The notes beneath the pieces were generated by a model. The model did not search any database. It was given only the letters and a program-made list of their open reading frames with translations, and was not told the DNA's origin. Shown here in pieces: positions 43,815 through 53,383 of a DNA stretch of 64,000 nucleotides. The first letter of the stretch is position 1; the number at the start of each line of letters is the position of its first letter. Position numbers and translations under genes: made by a program. The stretch spans positions 2,418,001 to 2,482,000 of the forward strand of contig NZ_CP013002.1 of assembly GCF_001414055.1 (NCBI RefSeq), in the 5' to 3' direction. This DNA is from Caulobacter henricii (lineage in GTDB: Bacteria > Pseudomonadota > Alphaproteobacteria > Caulobacterales > Caulobacteraceae).

Positions 43815-45514
43815 GTCGCGGACCGTTTTGGCCGCTTGGTCAGCCCGCTGACCCCGCCCGAAGACAGAAGACCGATGTCAGCGAGCAGAAAAGGGATCGC
43901 CCACTTGCGCGGCGCGGCAATGTAGCGCGGCTGCCAGACGGGGTCATACTTGTCCTTGTACCGGCGCACGCCCTGGAAATTGTAGATCTCTTCTCCACGC
44001 TCATAGAGCAGGCGACCCACGCGCGACATGATCGGGGCCAGAGGGCGATCCTGCAGCCCCGCGAGCGGTGCCATGCCGAACTCAAAGGCCAGATAGCCTT
44101 CGTCTCGCCCCCACTGCAGAAGCTCGACGAACAGGTAGTCCATGACGTTCTTGGGCGCGTCGTCCGAATAGCGCATCAGGTCCATTGAGAAGGCGGACTT
44201 GTGGGCTGTGGTCCACAATGTGGCAAAGGCCACGATCCGGCCTTCGAACCGAACAATGGCAACCGGAAACTCCGCCACATAGCGTGGGTCGAAGCCACCC
44301 ATCGAGAAGCCCTTCTCGCCGCCGGCATGGTGACCGAGCCAGGCGTCGGAGATCTCCTTCAGGGCCTCCATCGGGGCCTGGCCGGCAGCAAGCACCTCAA
44401 ATTCCGCGCCCCCCTCCCCGGCCTTGCGCCAGTTGCGACGCAGGACCTCGCGCCGCCGTCCGACCAGAGAAAAGGCGGCCAGGGGCACGGCAGCGCTCTC
44501 GCCGGTCTTCTGTATCGCCAGGCCCAGGTCGACGCTGTCGGGCAGGTCATCTGGGCCCAGGGCGTAGAAGCCGGCACGGGCGGCATGGGCATCGGCCAGT
44601 TCGCGAAACCGCCAGAACAGTTCCATCCGCTCGTCGCGGCGCCCGACGGGCGGTCCCAGGGCGATCCACGATCGCCGCCGGACCCCGAACATCAAAAAGC
44701 TTTCGCCCGAGGCCGAGAACAGGAAGCGCTTGTCGCCCAGCAGGGCGAGGTTGGCACCGGGCTCGGCATCCTCGGCCTTGGCCAGGATCGCCCGGACCCG
44801 ATCGAATTCGGGATCGGTGTCGTCCACGACGGGCGGCATGGCCGGCGTGGAGATCATGCGCCAGACCCCGATCGCCAGAAGGACGATCGCGGCCGCAACC
44901 GACGAGCGCAGGGCTCGGGCCGCGTCCTGGTCGCCCATGAGCCGCATCCAGGATTTGTCGGCATATTCGGTGTGGTTGAAGATCCACCAGCCGCAGAAGG
45001 TCGCGCCGCCCAGCGCCGCCGCCGCCGACAGCAGCCAGGCCGGCGTGATCTCCATCCGAAACAGCGCCGCCTTGCGGGGGAAGGCCTCGTGGAACGGCAA
45101 GATCAGCAGGCAACAAAGAGACAGCAGGGCTGTCTCCTCCCAGTTTAGGCCCTTGAAGATGGCCAGAAGTGCCGCCGCGGCGAGGGTTATGACGGCCGCC
45201 CACCAGGCCCCGTCGAGGCGCGATCGCAGGCCAAAGGCCAGCAACAGCAGCACCAGGCCCAGAATGGACGACACGAAGTGGCTGATTTCGATCAGCAGGT
45301 CAGGTGCAAAGGCCAGCAGCAAGGCAAAGCGCGTCGGCTCGGACGGCGTTGCTCCGGAGGTCAGCAGCATGACGCCAGCCGACACCGCCAGGATCGCCGA
45401 AAGCGTCGGCGCCATTGCCAGTGCCGCCGGTCTGAATTCAGGCGCAGACATCAACAACCCGGATCGGCGAATCCCCCGCGGGATCCCTTTGAACGCCTGT
45501 ATACGCCGGAACAT
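43811..45514 (-). CDS. MprF-like phosphatidylglycerol aminoacyltransferase (short form)
   Basis: This is a protein of about 567 residues. The C-terminal about 320 residues match the GNAT-like synthase domain of MprF (DUF2156): FLFSASGESFLMFGVRRRSWIALG, FSLVGRRREVLRRNWRKA, GGEKGFSMGGFD, and YLFVELLQWGRDEGYLAFEFGMAPLAG. The N-terminal part has only about six hydrophobic helices, so the flippase domain of full-length MprF is largely missing. It would transfer an amino acid from tRNA to phosphatidylglycerol. The start at 45514 is one option; another ATG at 45451 begins closer to the first helix. Neither has a clear ribosome-binding site. Confidence 0.85.
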   Translation of the reverse strand: MFRRIQAFKGIPRGIRRSGLLMSAPEFRPAALAMAPTLSAILAVSAGVMLLTSGATPSEPTRFALLLAFAPDLLIEISHFVSSILGLVLLLLAFGLRSRLDGAWWAAVITLAAAALLAIFKGLNWEETALLSLCCLLILPFHEAFPRKAALFRMEITPAWLLSAAAALGGATFCGWWIFNHTEYADKSWMRLMGDQDAARALRSSVAAAIVLLAIGVWRMISTPAMPPVVDDTDPEFDRVRAILAKAEDAEPGANLALLGDKRFLFSASGESFLMFGVRRRSWIALGPPVGRRDERMELFWRFRELADAHAARAGFYALGPDDLPDSVDLGLAIQKTGESAAVPLAAFSLVGRRREVLRRNWRKAGEGGAEFEVLAAGQAPMEALKEISDAWLGHHAGGEKGFSMGGFDPRYVAEFPVAIVRFEGRIVAFATLWTTAHKSAFSMDLMRYSDDAPKNVMDYLFVELLQWGRDEGYLAFEFGMAPLAGLQDRPLAPIMSRVGRLLYERGEEIYNFQGVRRYKDKYDPVWQPRYIAAPRKWAIPFLLADIGLLSSGGVSGLTKRPKRSAT

Positions 45515-45538
45515 GTGACGCGGTCGCCCGCGTCGCGA

Positions 45539-45552
45539 TAAACGATTGTTTG
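45539..45552. promoter_or_regulatory. inverted repeat AAAC-N4-GTTT before the acyl-CoA dehydrogenase operon
   Basis: TAAACGATTGTTTG contains the exact AAAC-N4-GTTT core also found at 11844-11857. It lies about 93 bp before the first acyl-CoA dehydrogenase and just upstream of the MprF-like gene. The form fits a TetR-type repressor of fatty-acid degradation such as PsrA; no such gene is in the window. Confidence 0.45.
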
Positions 45553-45644
45553 AATCGACTTGCCCGACGCGTCCGGACGCGTAGTCTGAGGGCGAGCGGT
45601 GCCGCGAAGCACCGAACGACCACGACTCCAAGGGAGAGACGACC

Positions 45645-46850
45645 ATGGCCGACTTCGGTGGAACCGAGCTCGACGCCTTCCGCGCCGATACCCGTGCCTG
45701 GCTGGAAGCCAACTATCCGCCGTCGCTGCATGCGCCGATGGGCGAGGACGATGCGCCCTGGGGCGGTCGCAAGATGGTCTGGAAGAATCCCGACGCCAAG
45801 CTCTGGCTCGATCGCATGGCCGAGCGCGGCTGGACCGCCCCGATGTGGCCCACCGAATACGGCGGCGGCGGCCTCTCCAAGGCCCAGAACAAGGTCCTGG
45901 AACAGGAGCTGCGGCGCATCAAGGCGCGACCGGCCCTGATGAGCTTCGGCGTCTGGATGCTGGGCCCGGTGCTGCTGGAATATGCCACGGAGGAGCAGAA
46001 GAAGCAGTTCATCCCCGGCATCGTCCGGGGTGAGACCCGCTGGTGCCAGGGCTATTCGGAACCCGGCGCGGGCTCGGATCTCGCGGCCCTGCAGACCAAG
46101 TGCGAGGACAAGGGCGACCACTATCTGATCAATGGCCAGAAGGTCTGGACCAGCTATGCCGACCAGGCCGACTGGATCTTCTGTCTGGTGCGCACCGACA
46201 CCAGCAAGAAGCACGAAGGCATTTCGTTCGTGCTGTTCGACATGACCACGCCAGGCGTTGATCCACGCCCGATCAAGCTGATCAGCGGCTCCTCGCCCTT
46301 CTGCGAAACCTTCTTCGACAATGTGAAGGTTCCCAAGGATCAGCTGGTCGGCAAGCTGAACGGCGGCTGGGACATCGCCAAGCGCCTGCTGCAGTACGAG
46401 CGCCAGAACATCTCCGCCAGCGGCTTCGGCGGCGGCGGCGGACTGGACCTCATTGATGTGGCGAAGAAAGAAGTCGGCGTCGACGAAGCCGGCCGTATTG
46501 CCGACGGCGACCTGCGCGCCCGCATCGCCGCCCATCGCATGGACGCCCATGCCTTCGCCCTGACGGTGCGTCGCGCCGAACAGGAGTCGAGGACCGGCAA
46601 GGGCCCCAGCGCCGCCGTCTCGATCATCAAGTATGCCGCCGCCAAGATGAACCAGGAGCGCTACGAGCTGATGGTCGAGGCCATGGGCCTGCAGGGCCTG
46701 GGCTGGGAGGGCGAAGGCTTCAGCAAGGACGAGCTCAACGTCACGCGCGGCATGCTGCGCTCGAAGGGCAACTCGATCGAGGGCGGCACCAGCGAGGTCA
46801 ATCTCAACGTCGTCGCCAAGCGCGTGCTCGGCCTGCTGGATCACCAGTGA
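45645..46850 (+). CDS. acyl-CoA dehydrogenase, subunit A (catalytic)
   Basis: This 401-residue flavoprotein oxidises an acyl-CoA at the alpha-beta bond. Motifs: GWTAPMWPTEYGG, WCQGYSEPGAGSDLA (FAD/substrate loop), NGQKVWTSYADQADW, and the late SIEGGTSEVNLN block with Glu where the catalytic base is expected. The gene is followed after about 70 bp by a second dehydrogenase on the same strand. Paired ACADs of this kind often form alpha2-beta2 heterotetramers acting on unusual side chains such as those of steroids or branched acids. GGAGAGACGACC precedes the ATG. Confidence 0.93.
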   Translation: MADFGGTELDAFRADTRAWLEANYPPSLHAPMGEDDAPWGGRKMVWKNPDAKLWLDRMAERGWTAPMWPTEYGGGGLSKAQNKVLEQELRRIKARPALMSFGVWMLGPVLLEYATEEQKKQFIPGIVRGETRWCQGYSEPGAGSDLAALQTKCEDKGDHYLINGQKVWTSYADQADWIFCLVRTDTSKKHEGISFVLFDMTTPGVDPRPIKLISGSSPFCETFFDNVKVPKDQLVGKLNGGWDIAKRLLQYERQNISASGFGGGGGLDLIDVAKKEVGVDEAGRIADGDLRARIAAHRMDAHAFALTVRRAEQESRTGKGPSAAVSIIKYAAAKMNQERYELMVEAMGLQGLGWEGEGFSKDELNVTRGMLRSKGNSIEGGTSEVNLNVVAKRVLGLLDHQ

Positions 46851-46919
46851 TCCTCATTCGTCCGTACCGTTCGGGCCCGGATCTGGGCCGTCCAACATCA
46901 TTTGAGGGAGCCGCCTGAC

Positions 46920-48053
46920 ATGGCCGTCCTGACCGAAGAACAGACCATGCTGCGCGACGCGGCCAAGGGCTGGACCACTGACAGCGCCCCCGTCGGGGCT
47001 TTGCGCAAGCTGCGCGACAGCAAGTCGGGCCAGAGCTTCGACCCCACCGCCTGGGCCGAGATGGGCCAGATGGGCTGGGCCGGCGTGGTCGTGGCCGAAG
47101 AGCACAATGGCTCGGCCTTCGGCTATCTGGGCCTGGGCCTGGTGCTGGAAGAGACCGGCCGCAACCTCGTGGCGTCTCCCCTGCTCTCCACCGCCCTGAT
47201 CGCCGCCTCAGCCCTTGGCCTGGCCGGGACAGACGCCCAGAAGACGGCCTGGCTGGACAAGATTGCCCTTGGCGAAGCCGTCGCCACCCTGGCGGTCGAT
47301 GAGGGCTCGCACCATGCGCCGGCACGAACCGCCCTGGCGGCGGTCAAGGCCGGCGCCGGCTTCAAGCTCAATGGCTCCAAGACCTTTGTCATCGACGGGG
47401 ACGCAGCCGACCTGTTGATCGTCGTCGCCCGCACCAGCGGCAAGCCCGGCGACACCGACGGCCTGACCCTGTTCCTGGTCCCCGGTGACACGGCCGGCGT
47501 CACGCGCACCCATCTGGCCCTGGCCGACTCGCGCGGTGCCGCCCAGATCACCTTCACGGACGTCTCGATTGGCTCGGACGCCGTGCTGGGTGAGGTCGAC
47601 AAGGGCTGGACTGTGCTCGAGCCGACCCTGGACCGCGCCTATGCGGGACTGGCGGCAGAGATGCTGGGCACGGCCAGCGCGGCCTTCGACATCACCCTGG
47701 ACTATCTGAAGACCCGCACCCAGTTCGGCCAAGTGATCGGTACGTTCCAGGCCCTGCAACATCGGGCGGCCAAGCTGTTCACCGATCTGGAAACCACACG
47801 GTCCTGCGTCGAGGCGGCCCTCGAAGCCCTGGACGCCGGTGGCGACAGCCGCGCCCTCGCCTCCCTCGCCAAGGCCAAGGCCAGTGAGGTCCTGCACCTG
47901 GCATCCAATGAAATGGTCCAGATGCACGGTGGCATCGGCATGACCGACGCCCATGATTCCGGCCTCTACATGAAGCGCGCCCGGGTCGCGGAAGCCCTGT
48001 TTGGCGGCGCGGCCTTCCACCGGGATCGCTACGCGCGCCTGCAAGGCTTCTGA
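46920..48053 (+). CDS. acyl-CoA dehydrogenase, subunit B (lacks catalytic Glu)
   Basis: This is a 377-residue acyl-CoA dehydrogenase fold. It contains the FAD-side signature YLKTRTQFGQVIGTFQALQHR and MVQMHGGIGMTDAHD in the C-terminal domain. The region where other family members have a Glu-Gly-Thr motif reads EALFGGAAFHRDR, so a catalytic Glu appears to be missing. It would then depend on subunit A for activity. The start at 46920 has GAGGGAG about 10 bp upstream; an in-frame ATG at 46902 is less likely. It is probably co-transcribed with subunit A. Confidence 0.9.
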   Translation: MAVLTEEQTMLRDAAKGWTTDSAPVGALRKLRDSKSGQSFDPTAWAEMGQMGWAGVVVAEEHNGSAFGYLGLGLVLEETGRNLVASPLLSTALIAASALGLAGTDAQKTAWLDKIALGEAVATLAVDEGSHHAPARTALAAVKAGAGFKLNGSKTFVIDGDAADLLIVVARTSGKPGDTDGLTLFLVPGDTAGVTRTHLALADSRGAAQITFTDVSIGSDAVLGEVDKGWTVLEPTLDRAYAGLAAEMLGTASAAFDITLDYLKTRTQFGQVIGTFQALQHRAAKLFTDLETTRSCVEAALEALDAGGDSRALASLAKAKASEVLHLASNEMVQMHGGIGMTDAHDSGLYMKRARVAEALFGGAAFHRDRYARLQGF

Positions 48054-48057
48054 TCTG

Positions 48058-48092
48058 CCAGGCCCACCGTCCCTATCGGGCGGTGGGCCTGG
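48058..48092. terminator. bidirectional terminator hairpin
   Basis: CCAGGCCCACCG (48058-48069) pairs perfectly with CGGTGGGCCTGG (48081-48092). It lies exactly between the convergent acyl-CoA dehydrogenase and pyruvate kinase genes. No T-run is seen, but the stem of 12 bp with an 11-base loop is strong and serves both strands. Confidence 0.75.
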
Positions 48093-48109
48093 CTCACAAG
48101 GTTTAAGGC

Positions 48110-49540
48110 CTAGCGCTTGCGGACCGGCAGCGGCGCATGGGCCAGGCGCAGCAGATTGGCGGCGCCCGGCGCGCCGAACGGCGTGCCGGCAACGATCAGC
48201 AGGCGCTCGCCGGGGGACACCAGGCCCAGTTCCAGCGCCCGGCTGGCGGCATCGGTCGTGACCACCTCGAGGCTGTCCGGCTGGGCGCTCACCCGGGGCT
48301 CTACACCCCAGACCAGGGTCATGCGGCGCACGGCCTCGATCCTGGGCGACAGGGCCAGCACCGGCTGCAGAGGGCGCTCGCGCGCCAGTCGACGGGCCGT
48401 CGCGCCCGTGGTGGTGAAGGCCACAAGACACTTGGTCGAACCGGCCTTGGCAGCGCCCGCCGCAGCGACCACCAGCACGTCGGCGTCATCGTCGTCATGC
48501 GACTGCTCGGCCTGCATCAACTCCGGCCAGCGCGGATCGCGCTCAACCCGCTCGATGATGCGGTTCATCATGGCCACCGATTCCTCGGGATATTCGCCCG
48601 CTGCGGACTCGGCCGACAGCATGACCGCGTCCGCGCCTTCATAGACGGCATTGGCCACGTCGGAGGCCTCGGCCCGTGTCGGGGTCGGTGAGCTGGTCAT
48701 GGATTCCAGCATCTGAGTCGCGACGATCACCGGGATGCCGCGCTCACGCGCCGCCCGCAGGATGGTCTTCTGGGCGACAGGCACCTCTTCCGGGGCCATC
48801 TCGACGCCGAGATCACCACGGGCGACCATTACACCGTCGCAGAGGTCCATGATCGCGCCGAGGCATTCCAGCGCCTGTGGCTTCTCGATCTTGGCCAGAA
48901 CTGCGGCACGACCTTCGACGATCCGGCGCAACTCGGCCATGTCCTCGGGGGCCTGCACGAAGGACAGGGCGACCCAGTCGACGCCAAGACGCAGGGCGAA
49001 GGCCAGGTCCTCGCGATCCTTGGGCGTCAGCGGCGACATCGGGATGACCACATCGGGCACGGCAACGCCCTTGCGTTCCGACAGCTTGCCGCCGTTGACC
49101 ACGGTGGTGTTGGCATAGCCAGGGCCCGCATCAGTCACGGTCATCCGCAGCTTGCCGTCGTCCAGCAGCAGGGTGGCTCCCGGGCGCATCGCGACCAGGA
49201 TCTCCGGGTGCGGCAGGTGCACGCGGGTCTCGTCGCCCGGGGTCGGATCGTCGTCAAAGCGGAAGGCCTGGCCAGCCTTCAACTGAACCGGCCCATTGGC
49301 AAACTTGCCGACGCGCAGCTTTGGCCCCTGCAGGTCAGCCAGAATACCGAGCGGCCGGCCGACGATCGGCTCGGCGGCCCGGATGGCGGCATAGACCGCA
49401 GCATGGGTCTCATGTGCGCCGTGGCTGAAGTTCAGGCGGAAGACGTCAGCCCCGGCCTTGGCCAGGGTGACGATCATCTCCGGCGAACTGGATGCCGGGC
49501 CGATGGTGGCGACGATACGGGAACGACGCGCGCGGATCAT
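48110..49540 (-). CDS. pyk: pyruvate kinase
   Basis: This 476-residue enzyme transfers phosphate from PEP to ADP to give pyruvate. The opening RRSRIVATIGPAS, the FRLNFSHGAHETH block, LGILADLQGPKLRVG, LSFVQAPEDM, the active-site MVARGDLGVEMAPEEVP and the MLESMTSSPTPTRAE signature are all present. The start at 49540 has AAGGAG eight bases upstream. It lies next to the beta-glucosidase gene on the same strand, close to the Entner-Doudoroff genes, so it probably serves the same carbon flow. Confidence 0.96.
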   Translation of the reverse strand: MIRARRSRIVATIGPASSSPEMIVTLAKAGADVFRLNFSHGAHETHAAVYAAIRAAEPIVGRPLGILADLQGPKLRVGKFANGPVQLKAGQAFRFDDDPTPGDETRVHLPHPEILVAMRPGATLLLDDGKLRMTVTDAGPGYANTTVVNGGKLSERKGVAVPDVVIPMSPLTPKDREDLAFALRLGVDWVALSFVQAPEDMAELRRIVEGRAAVLAKIEKPQALECLGAIMDLCDGVMVARGDLGVEMAPEEVPVAQKTILRAARERGIPVIVATQMLESMTSSPTPTRAEASDVANAVYEGADAVMLSAESAAGEYPEESVAMMNRIIERVERDPRWPELMQAEQSHDDDDADVLVVAAAGAAKAGSTKCLVAFTTTGATARRLARERPLQPVLALSPRIEAVRRMTLVWGVEPRVSAQPDSLEVVTTDAASRALELGLVSPGERLLIVAGTPFGAPGAANLLRLAHAPLPVRKR

Positions 49541-49577
49541 GCGGCCGCTCCTTCTAGGAAAGCATGGGGTGCTGAGG

Positions 49578-52040
49578 TCAGGGGCAGACGGCGTCGCCCT
49601 CGTTGGAGGCCAGGCGGATTTCGGTGAAGGCCAGGGCGAACCGTCCCGTCGTCGACAGGGCAAACGGGGAGGAAACATGCTCCATGTCCGCCCCCTTTGC
49701 CTTGAAACAGGAAAGTTTGATCTTGGCCGTACGCCATTCGCCAATTTTCCCGCTGGAGAAGGTTGACGTTACGTCTAGCGCCGCGCCGCAGGATTCGCCA
49801 CAGGCGATCGCCAGGGAAACCGGTTTCTCCGGCGCGACATCCACCCGGTAGCGGATCGACACGGCCATGTCGCCGGTGGTCTGGCGCGACAGGTCCACGG
49901 GCTGGCCCATGACCTGGAGCGAACCATTGCCCTCCCCGCTCCATTCGGCGAGACGCGCATTTTCCTGGGCACCGGCGTCGATCGGCTTTACCGCCAGGGC
50001 TCCGCCGATGTTCAGGGTCCAGGGCGCTGGTGCGCGGCCGGCAATGAAATAGCGGTCGACATTGATCGCCGCCGACACCACGCCGGGATCTTCCGACAAC
50101 GTCGCAACCTTGCCCGGCTTGGCGTAGCTCAGGCCGTAGCCATAAGCGAACTGCGGATCATAGCCGGCATCACCGCGATTGAGCGGCACCTGATTGGCCC
50201 GCTTGGGCCAGGAGAAGGACAGCTTGCCCTTGAAGTCATGGCGCGGCTTGCCCGCCTTGTTGCCGATCAGGACATCCGCGACCCCGCCGCCCTCGCTGCC
50301 CGGAAGCCAGGCGGCGACAAAGGCGTCAGAGGCATTGATCTCGGGATTGGTCCAGAGCGGACGACCGGTCAGGAACACGGCGACCACAGGAATGCCCTGG
50401 GCCTTGAGCGACTTGATCAGCGCAAGGTCCCTCTTGTCGCCGGGCTGATATTCCAGATTGGTCACATCGCCCTGGAACTCGGCATAGGGGTTCTCGCCGA
50501 ACACCACCACGGCCACATCGGGCCGGGTCTTGAACGCACCGTCCGGGGCCAGCTCAGCCTGGCCACCGCCCGCCTTTACCGCCTCGGCAATACCGGCATA
50601 GATCGACTGTCCGCCCGGAAAGTCGCTGTTCTTGTTGCCTGTGCCCTGCCAGGTCAGGGTCCAGCCGCCGGACTGCTTGCCAATGTCGTCGGCACCGTCC
50701 CCGGCGACCAGCACCCTGGCGGCGCTCTTGATCGGCAGAACACCCTGGTTCTTCAGCAGCACCAGGGACTTGCGAACAGCTTCTCTCGCGACAGCCCTAT
50801 GCTCGGGCGCACCCAGCAGTTCGAACTTGCCTTCCAGGGGACGCTTGCCATCGAACAGGCCCGCCTTGACCTTGACCCGCAGCACACGGCGCACGGCGTC
50901 GTCAATCCGGGCCATCGGGATCGTGCCGTCCCTCACCTGGGCCAGGGTGTTGTCGAACAGGCCCTTCCAGCTGTCGGGGGCCATGACCATGTCCATCCCG
51001 GCGATATAGGCCTGAGGGCAGTTGGTATTGGTGCAGCCCTCGACCTGTCCGTGGGCGTTCCAGTCACCGACGATGAAGCCTTCGAAGCCCATGCGCTCCT
51101 TCAGGACGCCGGTCTGCAGGCTCTTGTTGCCGGAATGCTTGACCCCGTTCCAGCTGGAGAACGAGACCATCACGGTCATGATCCCGGCGTCGATGGCGGG
51201 CGGATAGCCCTGGGCATGCAGCCGGATCAGGTCCTGCTCGGAGATCAGGGCGTCGCCCTGGTCCTTGCCACCCTCGGTGCCGCCGTCGGCAACGAAGTGC
51301 TTGGCCGAGCCGACCACATGGTTCGTGGCAAGGGCTTGCCCGGATTTAAGAACACCCTGCAGGCCCAGGGTCATGGGACCCGCATAGGCCTTCACCACCT
51401 CAGGGTCCTCGGCATAGCCCTCATAGGCTCGCCCCCAGCGCTCGTCGCGCGGCACGGCCACCGTGGGCCCGAACGTCCAGTCGGCGCCGGTCGCGGCGAC
51501 CTCGGCGGCCGTGACCTCACCGATCCGGCGGATCAGGTCCGGGTCGCGCGCGGCACCGAGGCCGACATTGTGCGGGAATACCGTCGCGCCGACGATGTTG
51601 TTGTGACCATGCACGGCGTCGATGCCGAAGATGATCGGGATCGTGGTCTTGCCCTCACCCGTTTCCAGGGCGACGGCGCGATAGGCCCTGATCCATTCCA
51701 GCCAGCGCGCCGGCGTGGCACGGTCATTGCCGTCCGGGGCGGTATTGCCACCGGCCTCCACCGACCCGAGGGGATACTTGCGAAGGTCCTCCGGCGAGAT
51801 GGCCGAGCCGTCAGCCATGATGGTCTGCCCCACCTTTTCTTCGAGGCTCATGCGCGACATCAGGTCGGTGATGAAGGCCTCGGTCCGGTCGTCGGTGATC
51901 GACCTGGGGCTCGCCGCCTTGGGCCAGAGTTCGGGATTTGCGACTGCTGATCCGGCCTGGGCGAAGGCCGCCTGACCAAGACTACCTGCCATCAGCAGGG
52001 CAAGAACCGAAGCCTGGGCGGTGCGGTGGCTAAAGGACAT
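49578..52040 (-). CDS. exported GH3 beta-glucosidase (ExoP/BglX-type)
   Basis: This 820-residue periplasmic protein has a signal peptide (LALLMAGSLGQAAFA) then a GH3 N-terminal barrel. The nucleophile Asp is in FEGFIVGDWNAHGQV, and the barrel also has IPIIFGIDAVHGHNNIVGAT and HFVADGGTEGGKDQGD. The GH3 C-terminal domain follows (KSLVLLKNQGVLPIK, VVVFGENPYAEFQGD), and finally a beta-sandwich of about 170 residues as in ExoP-type glucosidases. It would release glucose from beta-1,3/1,4-glucan oligosaccharides. The start at 52040 is at the signal peptide. A LacI-type palindrome lies upstream at 52267-52280. Confidence 0.93.
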   Translation of the reverse strand: MSFSHRTAQASVLALLMAGSLGQAAFAQAGSAVANPELWPKAASPRSITDDRTEAFITDLMSRMSLEEKVGQTIMADGSAISPEDLRKYPLGSVEAGGNTAPDGNDRATPARWLEWIRAYRAVALETGEGKTTIPIIFGIDAVHGHNNIVGATVFPHNVGLGAARDPDLIRRIGEVTAAEVAATGADWTFGPTVAVPRDERWGRAYEGYAEDPEVVKAYAGPMTLGLQGVLKSGQALATNHVVGSAKHFVADGGTEGGKDQGDALISEQDLIRLHAQGYPPAIDAGIMTVMVSFSSWNGVKHSGNKSLQTGVLKERMGFEGFIVGDWNAHGQVEGCTNTNCPQAYIAGMDMVMAPDSWKGLFDNTLAQVRDGTIPMARIDDAVRRVLRVKVKAGLFDGKRPLEGKFELLGAPEHRAVAREAVRKSLVLLKNQGVLPIKSAARVLVAGDGADDIGKQSGGWTLTWQGTGNKNSDFPGGQSIYAGIAEAVKAGGGQAELAPDGAFKTRPDVAVVVFGENPYAEFQGDVTNLEYQPGDKRDLALIKSLKAQGIPVVAVFLTGRPLWTNPEINASDAFVAAWLPGSEGGGVADVLIGNKAGKPRHDFKGKLSFSWPKRANQVPLNRGDAGYDPQFAYGYGLSYAKPGKVATLSEDPGVVSAAINVDRYFIAGRAPAPWTLNIGGALAVKPIDAGAQENARLAEWSGEGNGSLQVMGQPVDLSRQTTGDMAVSIRYRVDVAPEKPVSLAIACGESCGAALDVTSTFSSGKIGEWRTAKIKLSCFKAKGADMEHVSSPFALSTTGRFALAFTEIRLASNEGDAVCP

Positions 52041-52266
52041 GAAACTTCCCGTGTCGTTCGGAGCCGGCACCCTAGGCGTCGGCAAACAGAAAAGGCCCGA
52101 GGCTGCGCGCAGGTGCGCCGCAACGGGAAGCTGGGTCCGGTGCATCCCCGAGCGGAGACCCCGAACGACGGTGCGCGCGGGCCGGCAAATTGAGCTGCGA
52201 GACCAGTGTCTCCTCCAGACGCCGCTTGGGGGCAGCGTTCTTGATTGCCTGAATGACAACGCAATC

Positions 52267-52280
52267 AGACAGCGCTGTCA
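52267..52280. promoter_or_regulatory. LacI-type operator AGACAGCGCTGTCA upstream of the beta-glucosidase
   Basis: GACAGCGCTGTC at 52268-52279 is a perfect 12-bp palindrome with a central CG pair. It lies about 230 bp before the beta-glucosidase ATG, in the gap after the lacI gene. It shares the half-site GACA and the central C-G layout with the sites at 53384 and 58427. Confidence 0.6.
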
Positions 52281-52312
52281 AGGTCCGTTTCCTGCTGAAT
52301 CGGTCCGGTGGC

Positions 52313-53335
52313 CTACTGAGGTGCTGGTCCGGTGGACTCGCGGACGATCAGCTCGAAATCCAGGAGTTTGGACGGTGGCGACTCGCCATCCTCCCAGGCC
52401 ACGCCCTTCAGCAGCATGTCGGCCGCAGCACCCGCCATGGCAGCGATAGGCTGACGAACCGTGGTCAGTTGAGGCCAGACGACCTTGGCTCCAGGGGTAT
52501 CGTCAAAGCCGGCGACGGACAGGGTTTCGGGCACATTCAGGCGCAGACGGTTGGCGACCGCCATGACGCCAAGCGCCATGTCGTCATTGCTGGCAAACAC
52601 CGCCGTGGGACGATCATCCGAGGTCAGCAGTTGCTCTGCCGCCTCGAAGCCGGAGCGGAATGAGAAATAGCCCTGCGCAACCCGATCGGGTCGCACCGAG
52701 AGGCCGCTGTCGGCCATCGCCGCCAGGAAGCCCTCATGTCGCAGATGCGAGGCCCCATGGTCCGGATGGCCGACGATGAATCCGATATCGCGGTGGCCCA
52801 GGGCGATGAGGTGCCGGGTCATCTCATAGGCGGCCAGGCGGTCGTCCATGCCCACCCGGGCCGAGCGGTCCAGATCACTGCCCGGCGAAATCCGGACATA
52901 GGGGACCTGCTCTCGCTCAAGCGCGGCCAGGACCACCGGATGATCGCAAACCGGCGCGGTCAGAATGACGCCGTCCATCCGCAAGGTGGCGAGCATTGGC
53001 GCAACCTGCTCCTCAACATCGTCGGCCGTGGAATCGAGCGGCTCGACAATGAGGTGGTAGCCCTCCTCCCGGCAGCGCGCGATGGCTCCCAGTTGGACAT
53101 CGGTGATGTAGCCCGGGCTCGGATTGTCGAAGAACACGCCGATGAGATAGGCCTTCGACCCGGCGAGGCTGCGGGCCGAAACATTGGGGCGATAGTGCAG
53201 GGCCGCAACGGCGGCCTGCACCCGGTCACGGGTATCGGCCTTGACGTTCGGTTCGCGATTGAGGACGCGCGAGACGGTCTTGATCGACACGCCCGACTGC
53301 CGGGCGACATCGTGGATCGTGATCTTCGAGCTCAA
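52313..53335 (-). CDS. LacI-family transcriptional regulator of the glucose cluster
   Basis: This regulator of about 340 residues has an N-terminal helix-turn-helix ITIHDVARQSGVSIKTVSRVLN with the hinge NVSARSLAGSKAYLIGV, then a periplasmic-binding-protein-like effector domain (VVLAALEREQVPYVRI, FASNDDMALGVMAVANRL). The start is a TTG at 53335 with GAGGGG before it; the frame is open to another TTG at 53377, so the N-terminus is uncertain by 14 residues. It sits between the beta-glucosidase and glk, and palindromic operators precede all three transcription units, including its own at 53384-53399. Confidence 0.9.
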   Translation of the reverse strand: MSSKITIHDVARQSGVSIKTVSRVLNREPNVKADTRDRVQAAVAALHYRPNVSARSLAGSKAYLIGVFFDNPSPGYITDVQLGAIARCREEGYHLIVEPLDSTADDVEEQVAPMLATLRMDGVILTAPVCDHPVVLAALEREQVPYVRISPGSDLDRSARVGMDDRLAAYEMTRHLIALGHRDIGFIVGHPDHGASHLRHEGFLAAMADSGLSVRPDRVAQGYFSFRSGFEAAEQLLTSDDRPTAVFASNDDMALGVMAVANRLRLNVPETLSVAGFDDTPGAKVVWPQLTTVRQPIAAMAGAAADMLLKGVAWEDGESPPSKLLDFELIVRESTGPAPQ

Positions 53336-53383
53336 GTCCGCCCCTCGCAACGCTGATTCATTCAGCTTGGCTGGCAATAAGCC

